A program made the position numbers and the translations under genes. A stretch of 64,000 nucleotides of DNA from Haloquadratum walsbyi J07HQW1 (GTDB lineage Archaea; Halobacteriota; Halobacteria; Halobacteriales; Haloferacaceae), in the NCBI GenBank assembly GCA_000415965.1, contig KE356560.1:2103689-2167688 (forward strand), in the 5' to 3' direction. The notes below the pieces were generated by a model. The model did not search any database. It was given only the letters and a program-made list of their open reading frames with translations, and was not told where the DNA came from. Below are positions 1-9,666 of the stretch, piece after piece. Positions within the stretch are counted from its first letter, which is position 1; each line of letters starts with the position of its first letter.

Positions 1-867
1 ATCGTATATATCGCGTGTCATTAGTACTCTCTGGAGTCAACCATATACAGGGTTAATTATATCCATACCCGTATCCGCAGGAGTCATAGTAGTGTCAACA
101 TATATTAATTACAAGTTTGCACTTACTGAACCCGAGAGAGAGGCGTTGGCTCACAAGCTCAATTCATTAGTGTAGACTTCTGTGCTCGCAGATCTCAAGA
201 CCGATACAGCTTCCTGTAGCGTCTTGAGGATTTGTCCAGCTAATAGTACTGACAAGTGCGTAGTCTTTCTGATCAATTTCTTTGTCTCCATATTAGTTTT
301 CTTACAGGTTGACCCGACAGCTATTCTTGATTCAAGAGAGGAGTTAGAACCGCGTTAGCTGAGTGATAACTGGATAATATTTGCGGAAAAACACGTATTG
401 TCGTGGGAAGATTTAGTGGTCCAAGCGATACCTGCAAACAAAGATTCCTAACACGATTGCGATCAGGGTGATTAGAACTCAATCTGAGTTAGGATAATAG
501 AATGCCACAGGTTCTTCATGTACAAGAGTGTCTACACATTTCTGCTTGAACATATCCTTGTCGTGTTAAGCTCCTACAAGACTCGGCAGGTTGTGTCCAG
601 TAATCTCAATCCATCTCATACCTTCTCTCGTCCTGAGATATCCTTTAGATGCCATGAGGTATTCCCCGGATTATTGAAAATCCTGACTCATCCAAAGTAG
701 TTCTCCAATAATCCGGAAAAGAACCCTCTCAACATATGACAAATCATTAACGGCTGTATGCACCCTCATATGGCGAGTTATTTGGCTGGGTGCAGCCACC
801 GATCTGTCATCTGAGGTCCGAATTCTTGCGGCAACAGATCAATAATCTAAGATACACTAATAATCGC
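1..867. other. Gene-poor stretch, no supported gene
   Basis: I see no convincing coding region here. The longest open frame (518-700, 60 codons) has no recognisable domain and no haloarchaeal acidic composition. The reverse strand around 410-500 can encode a short hydrophobic peptide, but it is interrupted by stops. The stretch probably belongs to the decayed accessory zone that continues to about 3.6 kb. Confidence 0.5.
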
Positions 868-1680
868 ATGGGTAACCGCTCACCGTTCGAGATCGGTCAG
901 ACGTTTGGACTCTCAGACCCTGAAGTCCGCATCTTATACAAACTCGCCTGTTGGTTCAACGAGTTAACATTCGAGATTCACGACCGACCGTGGTCAATTG
1001 CGACCGACCACGAGCCCACGCTTCGCCGACTATGTGGAGAGAAATGCAGCCAGAGTGGGAAGATGCACACGAGCAGCTAATCGACCGTGGGTTTTTCAAA
1101 AGCGAAAGTCGGGATGAGAACGTCTACACCGCAGGGCAGCGATGCCGGTGGGGCCCAACAGAGAGGTTCTTCGAGGTAGTCAAGCACCTGTTCGCGGACT
1201 GGGAGCAGCTCTACCCTGAGTGGATCCCTGACGAGCATACCCGCCCACCTATGTTCAGGGACGGTACTGAACTGCTTGAGCATCGGAACGGTGTGCTGAC
1301 CGCCAAAGAGCTCTTTGGCTCACTCGAACGTGTAGTGAATGGTCGATACATACCCACGCGTCAACCTCCCTCAGCGCCCCGATCTCCACCTCTGGGGGCA
1401 CGGTGAGCAACGTGCACGCGTGGAAGTCCTCACTAACCACCGCAACAGCGAAACGTGGAAGAAGAAGTTTGACACATGGCGAACTCAATAAGCTGGCCCC
1501 ACAATCTGGCTATATGAAAACCGAACGGGGATGGTTCGATTCTGGGACCATCTCATAAATCAAAAAATTATCGACTTGACGGTGATCGGTTCGACGACCG
1601 GTCGAGCAACTGGTCAGCATGGAGGGTAAACAATCGGCTACGTCGGAGCCGAGAGGGTCGACCGAGTACTCCTCGCATGA
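868..1680 (+). pseudogene. Broken plasmid/virus-type protein, possibly replication-relaxation-like
   Basis: A single ancestral protein can be followed across several frames. Residues in frame 868-1042 (start MGNRSPFEIGQTFGLSDPEV) continue in another frame at about 1041-1345 (MWREMQPEWEDAHEQLIDRG and onward). The reading then moves to a third frame at about 1360-1575 (motif RVEVLTNHRNSETWKKKFDT) with a TAA inside. It shifts once more at about 1590 (DGDRFDDRSSNWSAWRVN). At least three frameshifts and one stop make it non-functional. The N-terminal helix-turn-helix-like part followed by an alpha/beta stretch resembles haloarchaeal plasmid and provirus proteins of the replication-relaxation type. 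That family assignment is inference from memory of the pattern. Codons are more G/C-ending than in the core genes. Confidence 0.55.
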
Positions 1681-1968
1681 TGTCGTCTGGACTATCCCAG
1701 CCGTCGTCAGCGCCGACCGAGTCGGTGCGTTCGAATTTCGAACATCAATGTCAATCGCCGCAAGAACACTGTCAAGCGGGCGAATAACCGCCCCCTCTAC
1801 CATACGTTCAACATCAATCATAAACTCACCGTCGTACCTCGCAATCTCGTCAACAGTATTGAATCTGATCACCTCGATGTTCCGGTTTATCTCATCGGAA
1901 TATTGATTGTCGAGATATACTCGCATTGGTTTATCGCCTGAGCCTGAGCTAATGTTTGTGTCAAGCAT
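1510..1968 (-). CDS. Hypothetical protein, probably truncated
   Basis: This reverse-strand open frame of 152 codons has an acidic N-terminal part (about residues 1-105) that reads like real haloarchaeal protein, for example NQYSDEINRNIEVIRFNTVD. Its last 40 or so residues are the antisense of the decayed plus-strand gene ending near 1680, so the natural C-terminus is probably lost. I do not recognise a family and assign no function. It may be a fragment left after a rearrangement in this accessory zone. Confidence 0.3.
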   Translation of the reverse strand: MLDTNISSGSGDKPMRVYLDNQYSDEINRNIEVIRFNTVDEIARYDGEFMIDVERMVEGAVIRPLDSVLAAIDIDVRNSNAPTRSALTTAGIVQTTSCEEYSVDPLGSDVADCLPSMLTSCSTGRRTDHRQVDNFLIYEMVPESNHPRSVFI

Positions 1969-2650
1969 ATGGTTCGCGTTCCATGCCGCCTGTGGGTGTG
2001 CCCTCTGTGGATGATTGCCGCTGGAAGACCAGTTGTCATAATCACAGGTGTTGTTTATCTCTCGACTGCTCCAATCCCTGAGGAGGACCCTGCCTGTAAC
2101 TCAGGATTCTTATGAGCCTCATCTACGCCGGTCACTGATCCGGTCTGCCAATGAGCGAGGAGGCAGGCACGAGGATCAATCAGAGCGCTCCCCTTTTTAC
2201 AGTTCCACATTCTGGTTGTTCGATTCTCCACATCTCACTCTGTGTGTTTTACCCTAAGCCCCAGGCACTGTAGCGGATTTTCACTCTAACTCCGGCGACA
2301 TCTGCCGGACTCTCCGAGGGACGAGCAACTCTGGAAGTTCGAACATAGCTGAGCAGAGGAGTATCGGGGGCCGAGGCGTCGCACTCCACTCACCACAGCC
2401 TGTGGACCCCACACGGATTTTTCTCGGTCAGAGTTCGGTGGAACTGAAAACCTGCAACCTTCACCGCTCAGGATTCCTCCGTCGCTAGACTGTGTCTAGC
2501 GGGCGATCACCCCCAGCGTGACGACGCCTTCACGCGAAGAAGAATGTCAATTCGCCGTGCTCGGCATATTATCGTATGAATATTTAGAAATATCAATTTA
2601 TGTATATTCGGCACAAGCTCTATTATATTTGCTTGGTATGATAGACTATA
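1969..2650. other. Intergenic, decayed insertion-element tail
   Basis: There is no supported gene. The segment 2469-2560 looks like the right end of an IS200/IS605-type element: GGATTCCTCCG is followed by a perfect 8-bp hairpin (CGCTAGAC at 2483-2490, GTCTAGCG at 2494-2501) and then AAGAATGTC. Similar GGATTCCTCCGCC plus AGGATATC ends occur at 33808-33846. The rest, 1969-2468, shows nothing further. Confidence 0.35.
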
Positions 2651-2794
2651 ATGCTAGACGCAGAATTTGAAGCATGTGTTGAGTGTGGAAACCTGCATAT
2701 GGAAGGTGGATCTGGACCCGATAATGTTGATGAGTGTGCTGTCTGTGGAGGGTACGTTTCCGAAGTCGAAATTGACGATCTCATCGGATTATGA
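2651..2794 (+). CDS. Small zinc-finger protein (two CxxC)
   Basis: This ORF encodes 47 residues. It carries two zinc-knuckle pairs, CVEC at residues 9-12 and CAVC at 29-32, separated by an acidic Gly-rich loop, followed by an acidic helix. This matches the haloarchaeal small CPxCG-related zinc-finger proteins, a large group of very short proteins with mostly unknown roles, some linked to stress and biofilm phenotypes in Haloferax. The ATG at 2651 is the only sensible start. An AT-rich stretch with TATTATA lies about 25-30 bases upstream, which suggests a leaderless transcript. It sits between two decayed mobile-element regions and looks intact. Confidence 0.6.
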   Translation: MLDAEFEACVECGNLHMEGGSGPDNVDECAVCGGYVSEVEIDDLIGL

Positions 2795-2829
2795 GCAGAT
2801 GAGAAATTCCTGAATGAATCCCTGGTTAG

Positions 2830-3200
2830 GTCACATTTGTGTTAGCTCTGAGATACCCACTCATGAGCGGGTGAGATTCCGATTTAACGCGGACTCCCGT
2901 TCTGACCGAATTATCGGCAGGAGGTTCATACGCTCCAGTCACGTTCAATATCCCGTTGTTCGAGCGCACGCCTCCGTCGTTTCCAGTTTGGTTCCGACAG
3001 AGATACCCGCGGTTGATATTCTTCGCGGTGTTAGAATCGGCGTGGCTTTCGGAGGCACATTCCTGGCATTTGAATGACCCACTCTCGCGGTTGTCTACAT
3101 ATAGGGGGTACGCACAGTGTGAGCATTGCCGTGAGGTGTTCTTTGGATCAGCCTACGTCACATTCAAACAGTATTCGGCGGCTTTATATTCGACAGAGTC
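2830..3200 (-). pseudogene. tnpB: TnpB (IS200/IS605 OrfB) C-terminal remnant
   Basis: Read on the reverse strand, this encodes the end of a TnpB protein. It starts with EYKAAEYCLNVT, then a TAG where a sense codon is expected, then ADPKNTSRQCSHC. A second pair, CQEC, follows with ASESHADSNTAKNINRGY. The tail NQTGNDGGVRSNNGILNVTG ends in YEPPADNS. The two CxxC pairs are the OrfB zinc ribbon, and the HADSNTAKNI box is the conserved Asp-containing segment of the RuvC-like nuclease. The N-terminal two thirds of the protein are missing and an in-frame stop is present, so this copy is dead. No TnpA is adjacent. Confidence 0.7.
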
Positions 3201-3269
3201 ATATTAAGACAATCGATTGAGCGTACATTTCTGTCCCAACGATGCGTCGAGACATTCATACATGTCGGT

Positions 3270-3480
3270 TAAATCCTCGAACTCGTGAGGCCGTTCGTGC
3301 TGGAGTCGGAGTACCCGACCGCGAACAACGTGGACGTGCTGTAGTGGTGGAGCGGAGACGACGAAGCATAGTTGTGCCACCGCCTGGAGAAGGTCATCAA
3401 GGGCGGCGATGTCTACGAGTTGGAGACTGTCAATCACGGCGTGCTCATCGGCGACGATGGCGACTGTCCGGGCTGACCCG
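3270..3480 (+). pseudogene. Decayed acidic protein fragment
   Basis: One forward frame reads LELVRPFVLESEYPTANNVD then, after a TAG, WWSGDDEA, after a second TAG, LCHRLEKVIKGGDVYELETV and NHGVLIGDDGD before a final stop. The composition is typical of haloarchaeal protein and codons end mostly in G or C, unlike the core genes nearby. I do not recognise the family. The two internal stops make it a pseudogene fragment, probably from the same accessory material as its neighbours. Confidence 0.4.
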
Positions 3481-3662
3481 CGTCGGGAGCCACTCGAAAT
3501 ACGGCTTCGGAGAGCTTCAACTGAAGCCTGTCACTCTAGATAAACGTCAAAAAACATATAAAAGAGACGAACTCGGAGCACTGACAAATAAACAATGACC
3601 GGCAAGGATTCCGCAGTGTCCAGGTCGGTCAGACTGAATAACTAGATCATATTGCCAACAAT

Positions 3663-4217
3663 TCATAAGATGAGAACTCCTCGATTCGTTTGATAATCCG
3701 CTTCGGTAGCTGATTGTGGTTCCCACATATGTGCGCTCCCGTACCCTCGTTGTGATTCTTCATCGACTACGATGACGTTGTATGCATGACTATTTTGCGT
3801 ATCAACCATGACACCAACTGAATTGATGAATGGATCCATTCGAGTAAATGAATCTCGAAGATCAAATGCAAAGTTATCACAGTCGTATCGATTGTGTTCA
3901 TACACTTGATTGAGCTGTCGGTGGAAGAGATTCGCATACAGCTTTACTGTTTGGTATGACTTCGGGATACGGTATTCCGTATCTGGACCGATATGATAAA
4001 TTCCATCACTTGGTTGTTCCCAATACCGTGGAAGTGCATTGTCGAGGGTTCGTTTTATCCACGCGATGTCTCGCGTTACCGTTTCGACTGATAATATCTC
4101 ATCAAGAGTCAGTTTACACTCTGTCTGGGCAAATATCTCCGCTGACTCAGACGAGGGAAGTGGTGATGACATAGCTGTTGCAATTCCGACGCTGATTAAA
4201 TACTTCCGACGGAGCAT
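3663..4217 (-). CDS. Predicted secreted protein with Cys/His papain-like pattern
   Basis: This encodes 184 residues from the ATG at 4217. The longer frame to 4364 adds 49 residues without archaeal character, and the shorter start gives a basic MLRRK followed by a hydrophobic stretch (residues 6-20), a likely export signal. The mature part contains YDCDNFAFDL with Cys113, SHAYNVIVVD with His144, and MWEP with Glu166. A Cys, then His-aromatic-Asn, then acidic order is seen in transglutaminase-like and papain-like cysteine hydrolases. Function is therefore inferred as a possible extracytoplasmic cysteine hydrolase; a non-catalytic fold is possible. No operon partner is evident. Confidence 0.5.
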   Translation of the reverse strand: MLRRKYLISVGIATAMSSPLPSSESAEIFAQTECKLTLDEILSVETVTRDIAWIKRTLDNALPRYWEQPSDGIYHIGPDTEYRIPKSYQTVKLYANLFHRQLNQVYEHNRYDCDNFAFDLRDSFTRMDPFINSVGVMVDTQNSHAYNVIVVDEESQRGYGSAHMWEPQSATEADYQTNRGVLIL

Positions 4218-4664
4218 GGCTCTGTAAATATCAGCTTGAGTGACTCCGCGGGTAATGACCTCATATGTTGACTCATTTTTGTTCGCTCTGTGAACGAAGG
4301 ATATGCAGACGTATGTTCTCTGTGTGGACATATGACCATCGTATATGATATCAGACATGAACATGTTGGATATAACGAGACATTCACAGTGTTATGAATA
4401 CACCAATCAGTATCGCTGTCGAACAAACACGTTCTTGAGTGTTATTTGAGACAACAACAAAATACACACTGAATTGGATTTTTCCCGTCAAATCGACCCA
4501 CGACGTTAACAGCCGTTGTTAATAGTGTCACTGTTTCGATTTGAAGCTATACTCAGTTGAGCTAGAATGTTCGTTTGTCCGCTCCGTTTTATTTCGAATA
4601 CCGACACAGAAACTCACAGTCCCAACAACTAATAGGGCAATGGAGCTCAGAGACCGAGGATAAA

Positions 4665-5309
4665 TTATAATTCGTATGTTTTGAGATGAGTCGAAACGGG
4701 AGGGTGTTTGCCGACCTCACGGATGACCAATGTTAATTCATCAATAGTGAGTGTCGGAAGGTCAAGTTCCCGATTCGACTCAAGATAGCTAATAAGTTCA
4801 TCGTATTCGGTCATATCATTCAGATATCCAAATGTTAGATGTGGAATAAACTCCTCGCCATCACGGTCAAGGGTGGTTGTTTCTGCATACGTGCAGAGTC
4901 GACGATTGATGTCGGCGAGCTTTCCACCATCGTCAATCTCCCCATACACGACATCAGGGAAGATATTAAACTGGGTTAATTCGATTTCGAAGGGGTCCGT
5001 CCGTCTAATCTCTTGGGAGATGATTTCATCAATTCGCTCATTCGGACTGTTATTGACTGTCACTGATTCGACCGGATCATCAAAGAGCTTTACTGTCAGA
5101 TGGAGGACCTCACGTGGCACAGGGTCAAAACATGAAAACTCATTGAGTGTGCCAACAACTCGTTCATACGCCGAGCAAGCAAGTGCATCGCTGACATCAG
5201 CAAGTAGTACAAGTCGTTTTTTTCCATTTGAGTTATGAGTTGGTGGGGTGATGTCGCGACGACGGGCCCAGAACTCTGCGGCTTTGGATGCCATTTCTTT
5301 ATTATGCAC
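4665..5309 (-). CDS. 2H phosphoesterase / 2'-5' RNA ligase family protein
   Basis: This 214-residue protein belongs to the 2H superfamily. The two catalytic motifs are visible as HLTVKL (His70, Thr72) and HLTFGYL (His157, Thr159), about 85 residues apart as expected for the bilobal LigT/2H fold. Members hydrolyse or form 2'-5' or cyclic phosphodiester bonds in RNA or nucleotides; the substrate here cannot be told. The N-terminus before residue 30 is extra to the core fold. An alternative start at Met6 (5294) is equally possible. It stands alone, reading toward 3663-4217 with a 447-base gap. Confidence 0.7.
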   Translation of the reverse strand: MHNKEMASKAAEFWARRRDITPPTHNSNGKKRLVLLADVSDALACSAYERVVGTLNEFSCFDPVPREVLHLTVKLFDDPVESVTVNNSPNERIDEIISQEIRRTDPFEIELTQFNIFPDVVYGEIDDGGKLADINRRLCTYAETTTLDRDGEEFIPHLTFGYLNDMTEYDELISYLESNRELDLPTLTIDELTLVIREVGKHPPVSTHLKTYEL

Positions 5310-6128
5310 GACACTTCCCCGCTAACGATGATGATCGAGAGAGTGTTGATCCCTGCTGAGAGGTGATCAATGCAGTATAACTACCGTTAAAATGAATCAT
5401 GTTGCTACGGACTATTGACAATGTATCGTGGCTACGCATATGTGAATAATTCATCCGACTGTGAACTCTCCTTGCTGATTATGTGACCATGTGAATCAAA
5501 AATAGCTGCAGCAGTTATGCTCAAATTGCGAAGATAATTCATCCGATATTGTATACGTCGATAAGTATGAGACAGTCGAGCAGACAATAATGTTAGATAA
5601 GAAATAAATATCCCACAGGGGAAATATCCCCCGAATGATAACCAATCCCCACGTAACGACGGGTTCTGCATATCCAACCATATCCACGGTAAGAGCCATG
5701 CATACGCATGTCTATGCGGAGAACGCCGCGCATTGAATCGGGTAGCTCCGTCTTCAGCGGTGGATATGGTATTGGTAAGCAGATAGGGTAAGTATCCGAT
5801 TATAAAGACGTTCGTGCGCATGAACTGAGTTATCGATAATGAGAAATGTATGAACATATATGCTTGGGTGTGTGTTGGTATGTCACTGAATGCATCAGAG
5901 CGGCGGTCTCACCGATTGACAGTCCTCTCAGTGAAACTCAATTCGTCTGGATATGCGAGAGACAGATAATAACAGAAAATAATATGACTGAGACACATCC
6001 AAAGAGATTCGTCCCTTGCACTGACAGTTTGCGGGGTGGATGTGGTGTCATCACAAAATCGTCAGTTTCTGTCTGATTCTGTGATACCCATTTGACCCCG
6101 ACAGAAGTGAGGAAAGCTCAATCCACGG
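5310..6128. other. Long gap, no supported gene
   Basis: About 820 bases lie between two reverse-strand genes. An open frame at 5432-5857 on the reverse strand is rich in aromatic and basic residues and shows no family pattern. Parts of two reverse frames around 5500-5700 are hydrophobic and could be remains of a membrane protein, but I cannot align them into one gene. Nothing else is seen. Confidence 0.4.
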
Positions 6129-7283
6129 TCACGGCCAATCAGCTTGATTATAGATAAGATCACGCTGGATGTTATTCGCGCCTTCATAAATAACTGGAAC
6201 GCGAACGTCACGATAGATCCGAGAAATTTTGTTCTCTTTCAGAACCGACCGTCCTCCATGTAGCTGCATAGCACTTTCAGCACAGTTGACAGCAGCCTCA
6301 GTGGCAGTCGTCTTCGCAAGAGCAGCCCAGTATCCGGGATTATTATCTGCAATAACATGTTTGGCTGCCCGCCAGGCCAATGATCTGGCGGATGCAAGTT
6401 CCATTCGCATTTCTGCAAGGTCGTGTCTGACCGCTTGAAAATCACTAATCGGTTGATCCCAGGCTTCTCTGTGATGAACGAATCGACTCGCCTCCTCAAT
6501 TGCCGCTGCGGCTAGTCCAAGACCATGTCCAGCGACATCGACTCGTCCATGATTGAAAAATTCCGTGATTATCTCAAATCCATCCCCGACATCACCAACG
6601 AGATGTGACTCTGGAATCCGACACTGATCAAGCGTAATGTGTCCCTGTTTTGATGCGCGATATGCCATCTTCTCCGGAATATGCTCAGCGGTGTACCCAG
6701 GGATGTCAGTCGGCAGGATAAAGACAGAATAATCATCATATCGGGTATCTCCGCCGCCAGTTTTCGCATACAGCGTTAGCCAATCAGCCTCGACTGCATT
6801 GCCAACCCAGTATTTTTCGCCATTCAATACCCACTCGTCATCGTCCTTTTCAGCAGTGGTATTCATCCCCGCTAGGTCACTGCCAGAGTCAGGTTCGGAA
6901 ACTGCCAGCCCTGTGATTTGCTCATGATCAGCGACTGGACGAACATATGTTTCGGCTTGCTCTGTCGTTCCATGCGTGTAAACGATATCTGCGCCAAAAC
7001 TCGCAAGTTGAAGCGTGAGTGCGATACTTGCATCAGCCCGGTAGAGTTCTTCATATATGGCTAATGTCTGTTGTAGGTCAAATCCGCGACCACCATACTC
7101 CTCAGCGATATCTTGTGCAACAAGATTTGCACTCATCCCAGCCTCAAGGACTTCCCACGGATACTCTCCGGACTCGTAGTACGTCTCAGCAACGGGTTCA
7201 ATCTGTTCGACCGCAAATTCCCGAGCCTCCTGTTTGACCGCCCGTGCGTGCTCAGGCACGATGGACTCATCTAACAGATTCAT
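6129..7283 (-). CDS. Acyl-CoA dehydrogenase
   Basis: This 384-residue FAD enzyme has the normal length for the family. It would catalyse the first oxidation of acyl-CoA to trans-2-enoyl-CoA and pass electrons to an electron-transfer flavoprotein. Visible family features are GLAVSEPDSGSDLAGMNTTA (about residues 127-146), the FAD/substrate loop. NHGRVDVAGHGLGLAAAAIE lies near 244-263. LHGGRSVLKENKISRIYRDV is near 340-360. The catalytic-base segment VIYEGANNIQ has Glu367. The start MNLLDESIVPEHAR fits the family. No partner enzyme is adjacent; an enoyl-CoA hydratase lies 6 kb away. Chain-length preference cannot be read from the sequence. Confidence 0.9.
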   Translation of the reverse strand: MNLLDESIVPEHARAVKQEAREFAVEQIEPVAETYYESGEYPWEVLEAGMSANLVAQDIAEEYGGRGFDLQQTLAIYEELYRADASIALTLQLASFGADIVYTHGTTEQAETYVRPVADHEQITGLAVSEPDSGSDLAGMNTTAEKDDDEWVLNGEKYWVGNAVEADWLTLYAKTGGGDTRYDDYSVFILPTDIPGYTAEHIPEKMAYRASKQGHITLDQCRIPESHLVGDVGDGFEIITEFFNHGRVDVAGHGLGLAAAAIEEASRFVHHREAWDQPISDFQAVRHDLAEMRMELASARSLAWRAAKHVIADNNPGYWAALAKTTATEAAVNCAESAMQLHGGRSVLKENKISRIYRDVRVPVIYEGANNIQRDLIYNQADWP

Positions 7284-7672
7284 GAATCTGTATTATTATC
7301 AATGGACAAAAGTATACGGAACAAAATCTTGCCGGTGGATTCGATGTAACCCCCATTGGAAAGATGGGTCTCAATTATCTGTCGAAGACAGTTTTTCTGG
7401 TGAGACTCTGATATGCACTGAGAAGTTTCTCCGAGGGAATAATGATTGATATGTTTTCATTGATACCGCTGGATCTCAGGGATTTATTTTGAGATGTGAG
7501 CATTACTGTGTCTTTCAGCACGACCCACGTCACAGACGGCAAACATCAACAACAGCGGGTTCTACAGCCGATGAAAGCACACGATGCAACTCGTCGTTTC
7601 GTTGTCTGACGACGACACTCCCAAGCGGCAAACGCGGTCAGTTTTTGTTCGATCATCTCTTTAATCGTGTAG
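7284..7672. other. Divergent intergenic region
   Basis: This spacer of about 390 bases separates the divergently transcribed acyl-CoA dehydrogenase and flippase genes and must hold both promoters. No small gene or repeat was recognised. Confidence 0.4.
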
Positions 7673-9166
7673 ATGGTCAGCCACCGAGACGGGAGCGAAA
7701 TAAACCTACTTGACTCATCAATCCGAACAACAGGTGGAGCTTTGTTTTCAACGACGGTGTATGCACTCAGTGGTATTGTCTATGCCGCTGTTACCACACC
7801 AACTGTCGCTGGAACGTACTTTTTTATTGCGATTGGGGTTGCACTCGTGTTGCGACCAATCAAAGGAATCAGTCAAACGCTGCAAAAGATCGGAAGCGAG
7901 CAGGGTGAGTCTGTCAGCGCGTATTTTGGTCTGACAATCGCATTCAGTATTGGTTATCTCGGTATAACGCTCGGTGGATTCATGATTCCACCACTTCGGC
8001 GGGCGTTGATTGAATCGACAGCGTTCGGTCCATCATTGGTCGGTCCAGTCATTCTATTGTCACTCTCAACAGCGTCGTTAATGATTACACAGAGTCTTGT
8101 TGCTGCGATTGGCTACCCAAGTGCTGGCACATGGATTACAGCGACGAAGGGAACACTGCAACTGATTATTCTACTTGCATTCGCTGGGATGTTCACAACG
8201 CCTGCAGATCTCATTATTGTTGTTGTTGGGACTCGGATGTTTGTGACAGGTATTGTGATTATTGGGATTCGAACAATCCCAACGGTCCCAACTCGTCGTG
8301 AGTTAATTCGTGCGTGGGAGTTTGCACGGTGGAGTATTCCTGATCAGGTCTTTGATCGATTTAGTTACAACATGCCTGTGTATGTTCTTGGTGTGGTCGC
8401 AACTCCCGCGGCTGTCGGTATTTATGAAACCGCAGATCGATTCGCAGACTTCGGGGCAACGATTTCGTGGCGACTTGCATCCCCACTGCTCACAAAGGTA
8501 AGCGGCGATGCTTCTGCTGGTGAGTCTGCGTTTGCATATCTGGACGGGGCTGTAACTGGTGGCACAGGGGTGACGTTTCTTGTCCTCGGATATTTGCTTG
8601 CTGGACACGATATGATTGCTGCTATTGCATTCGGTGGAACAGCCGTTAATTCGTTTTCGACGACAGCACTGATCGTCGGGGGTATCAATGTCTTTCGCGG
8701 GTTTTGGACGCTGTCGTCGCACGCAATGGAGGGACTTGGGTATCCGAGCGTAAGCTTTCGAACAAAGGCATATGGACTCGTGTTCAGCGTCCCAATCACA
8801 GCATTTCTTGGGACTCAAATGGGTGCTGTGGCTGGAGCAATTGGCTATGCAGTAATGAATCTCGTGATTTTTGTATATGTTATTTATTATGCACGACCCG
8901 TGCTTGGTGGGATTCCACTTGATGCTCCACTGGCAGCAAAATTAACCATCGGGACGATTGTTGCAACACTCGTAACCACGGCGACAATAGAACTTCTCAG
9001 TACGCTTGGAAGTACTCCAGGTGTAACCGCAGTCATCGCTGCTGTAATAACGACAATTGTGTTCACCGGCTTTTTGATGGTCGTTTCTGTCGGCACTCGT
9101 CGGGCAGTCCAGCGTGCATATGATATTTACCTTGGGGGAGCACGATCATTTGCCAGTGGACAATAA
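7673..9166 (+). CDS. Wzx-like polysaccharide flippase / oligosaccharide transporter
   Basis: This protein of 497 residues is nearly all hydrophobic segments, about 12-14 predicted helices, starting after a short polar N-terminus. The arrangement and repeated two-halves layout match the MOP (multidrug/oligosaccharidyl-lipid/polysaccharide) exporter superfamily, in particular the Wzx/RfbX type that flips lipid-linked glycans across the membrane. The segment WEFARWSIPDQVFDRFSYNM (about 205-224) is typical of the central cytoplasmic loop region in these proteins. No glycosyltransferases flank it, so its exact lipid-linked substrate is unknown; S-layer or surface glycan assembly is the likely setting. 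The ATG at 7673 gives the usual length. Confidence 0.65.
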   Translation: MVSHRDGSEINLLDSSIRTTGGALFSTTVYALSGIVYAAVTTPTVAGTYFFIAIGVALVLRPIKGISQTLQKIGSEQGESVSAYFGLTIAFSIGYLGITLGGFMIPPLRRALIESTAFGPSLVGPVILLSLSTASLMITQSLVAAIGYPSAGTWITATKGTLQLIILLAFAGMFTTPADLIIVVVGTRMFVTGIVIIGIRTIPTVPTRRELIRAWEFARWSIPDQVFDRFSYNMPVYVLGVVATPAAVGIYETADRFADFGATISWRLASPLLTKVSGDASAGESAFAYLDGAVTGGTGVTFLVLGYLLAGHDMIAAIAFGGTAVNSFSTTALIVGGINVFRGFWTLSSHAMEGLGYPSVSFRTKAYGLVFSVPITAFLGTQMGAVAGAIGYAVMNLVIFVYVIYYARPVLGGIPLDAPLAAKLTIGTIVATLVTTATIELLSTLGSTPGVTAVIAAVITTIVFTGFLMVVSVGTRRAVQRAYDIYLGGARSFASGQ

Positions 9167-9666
9167 TCACTCGCGAGAGATATCAGGCTGTGAATAAAGA
9201 CTCTTATAAGTGTATATCAGCATTGAGATGGTCAGATTACAGAGAAAACCTCGCCTGGGCTCATTGGATGGCGTGATTCATCTATATGCGCTGTTTTTAA
9301 TTATTTAAGAGGAGACTCATATCGGTGAGCAAGTGAGCGACTCATACCTCCTCTCACAGACAAGCCCGTAAATTTGCAGAGACAGTCAGAAGGTCTATTG
9401 CCGCTTTGTCCATGAGTCATTGTCTTTATCTTTGTATTTGTCTTCGTGTCAGCTGTACTGTGTCTACAGGGAAAGAGGGAGAGTGCATCGGGACTTGACC
9501 CCGAGGTGGTCCACAGGAGACTCTTGTGGCTGTTGTTTGTATCATGTTTCATACCATAAACAGAGGGTATCATCAATAATCCACCAATTCAGCAATCAAT
9601 AGTTGACAGATATACACATTCTGACGTCCGATACTCTCTTAACGTCATGTCTGATGTATTCACGTA
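9167..9666. other. Intergenic with a TTGACCCCGAGG box
   Basis: No gene is supported. At 9494-9506 the sequence CTTGACCCCGAGG matches the right arm of the hairpin family found at 17.4, 21.2, 38.7, 41.9 and 62.3 kb, but no left arm is present. This suggests an eroded insertion-element end. Confidence 0.35.

Noticed and set aside
5432-5857. A 141-codon reverse open frame in the long gap
   Set aside because: Composition is rich in Arg, Ser, Tyr and Leu without acidic bias, no motif is seen, and the overlapping frame is equally hydrophobic, so no reading is favoured.
8303-8818. A 171-codon frame antisense to the flippase gene
   Set aside because: Cys/Lys/His-rich shadow of a clearly coding membrane-protein gene.
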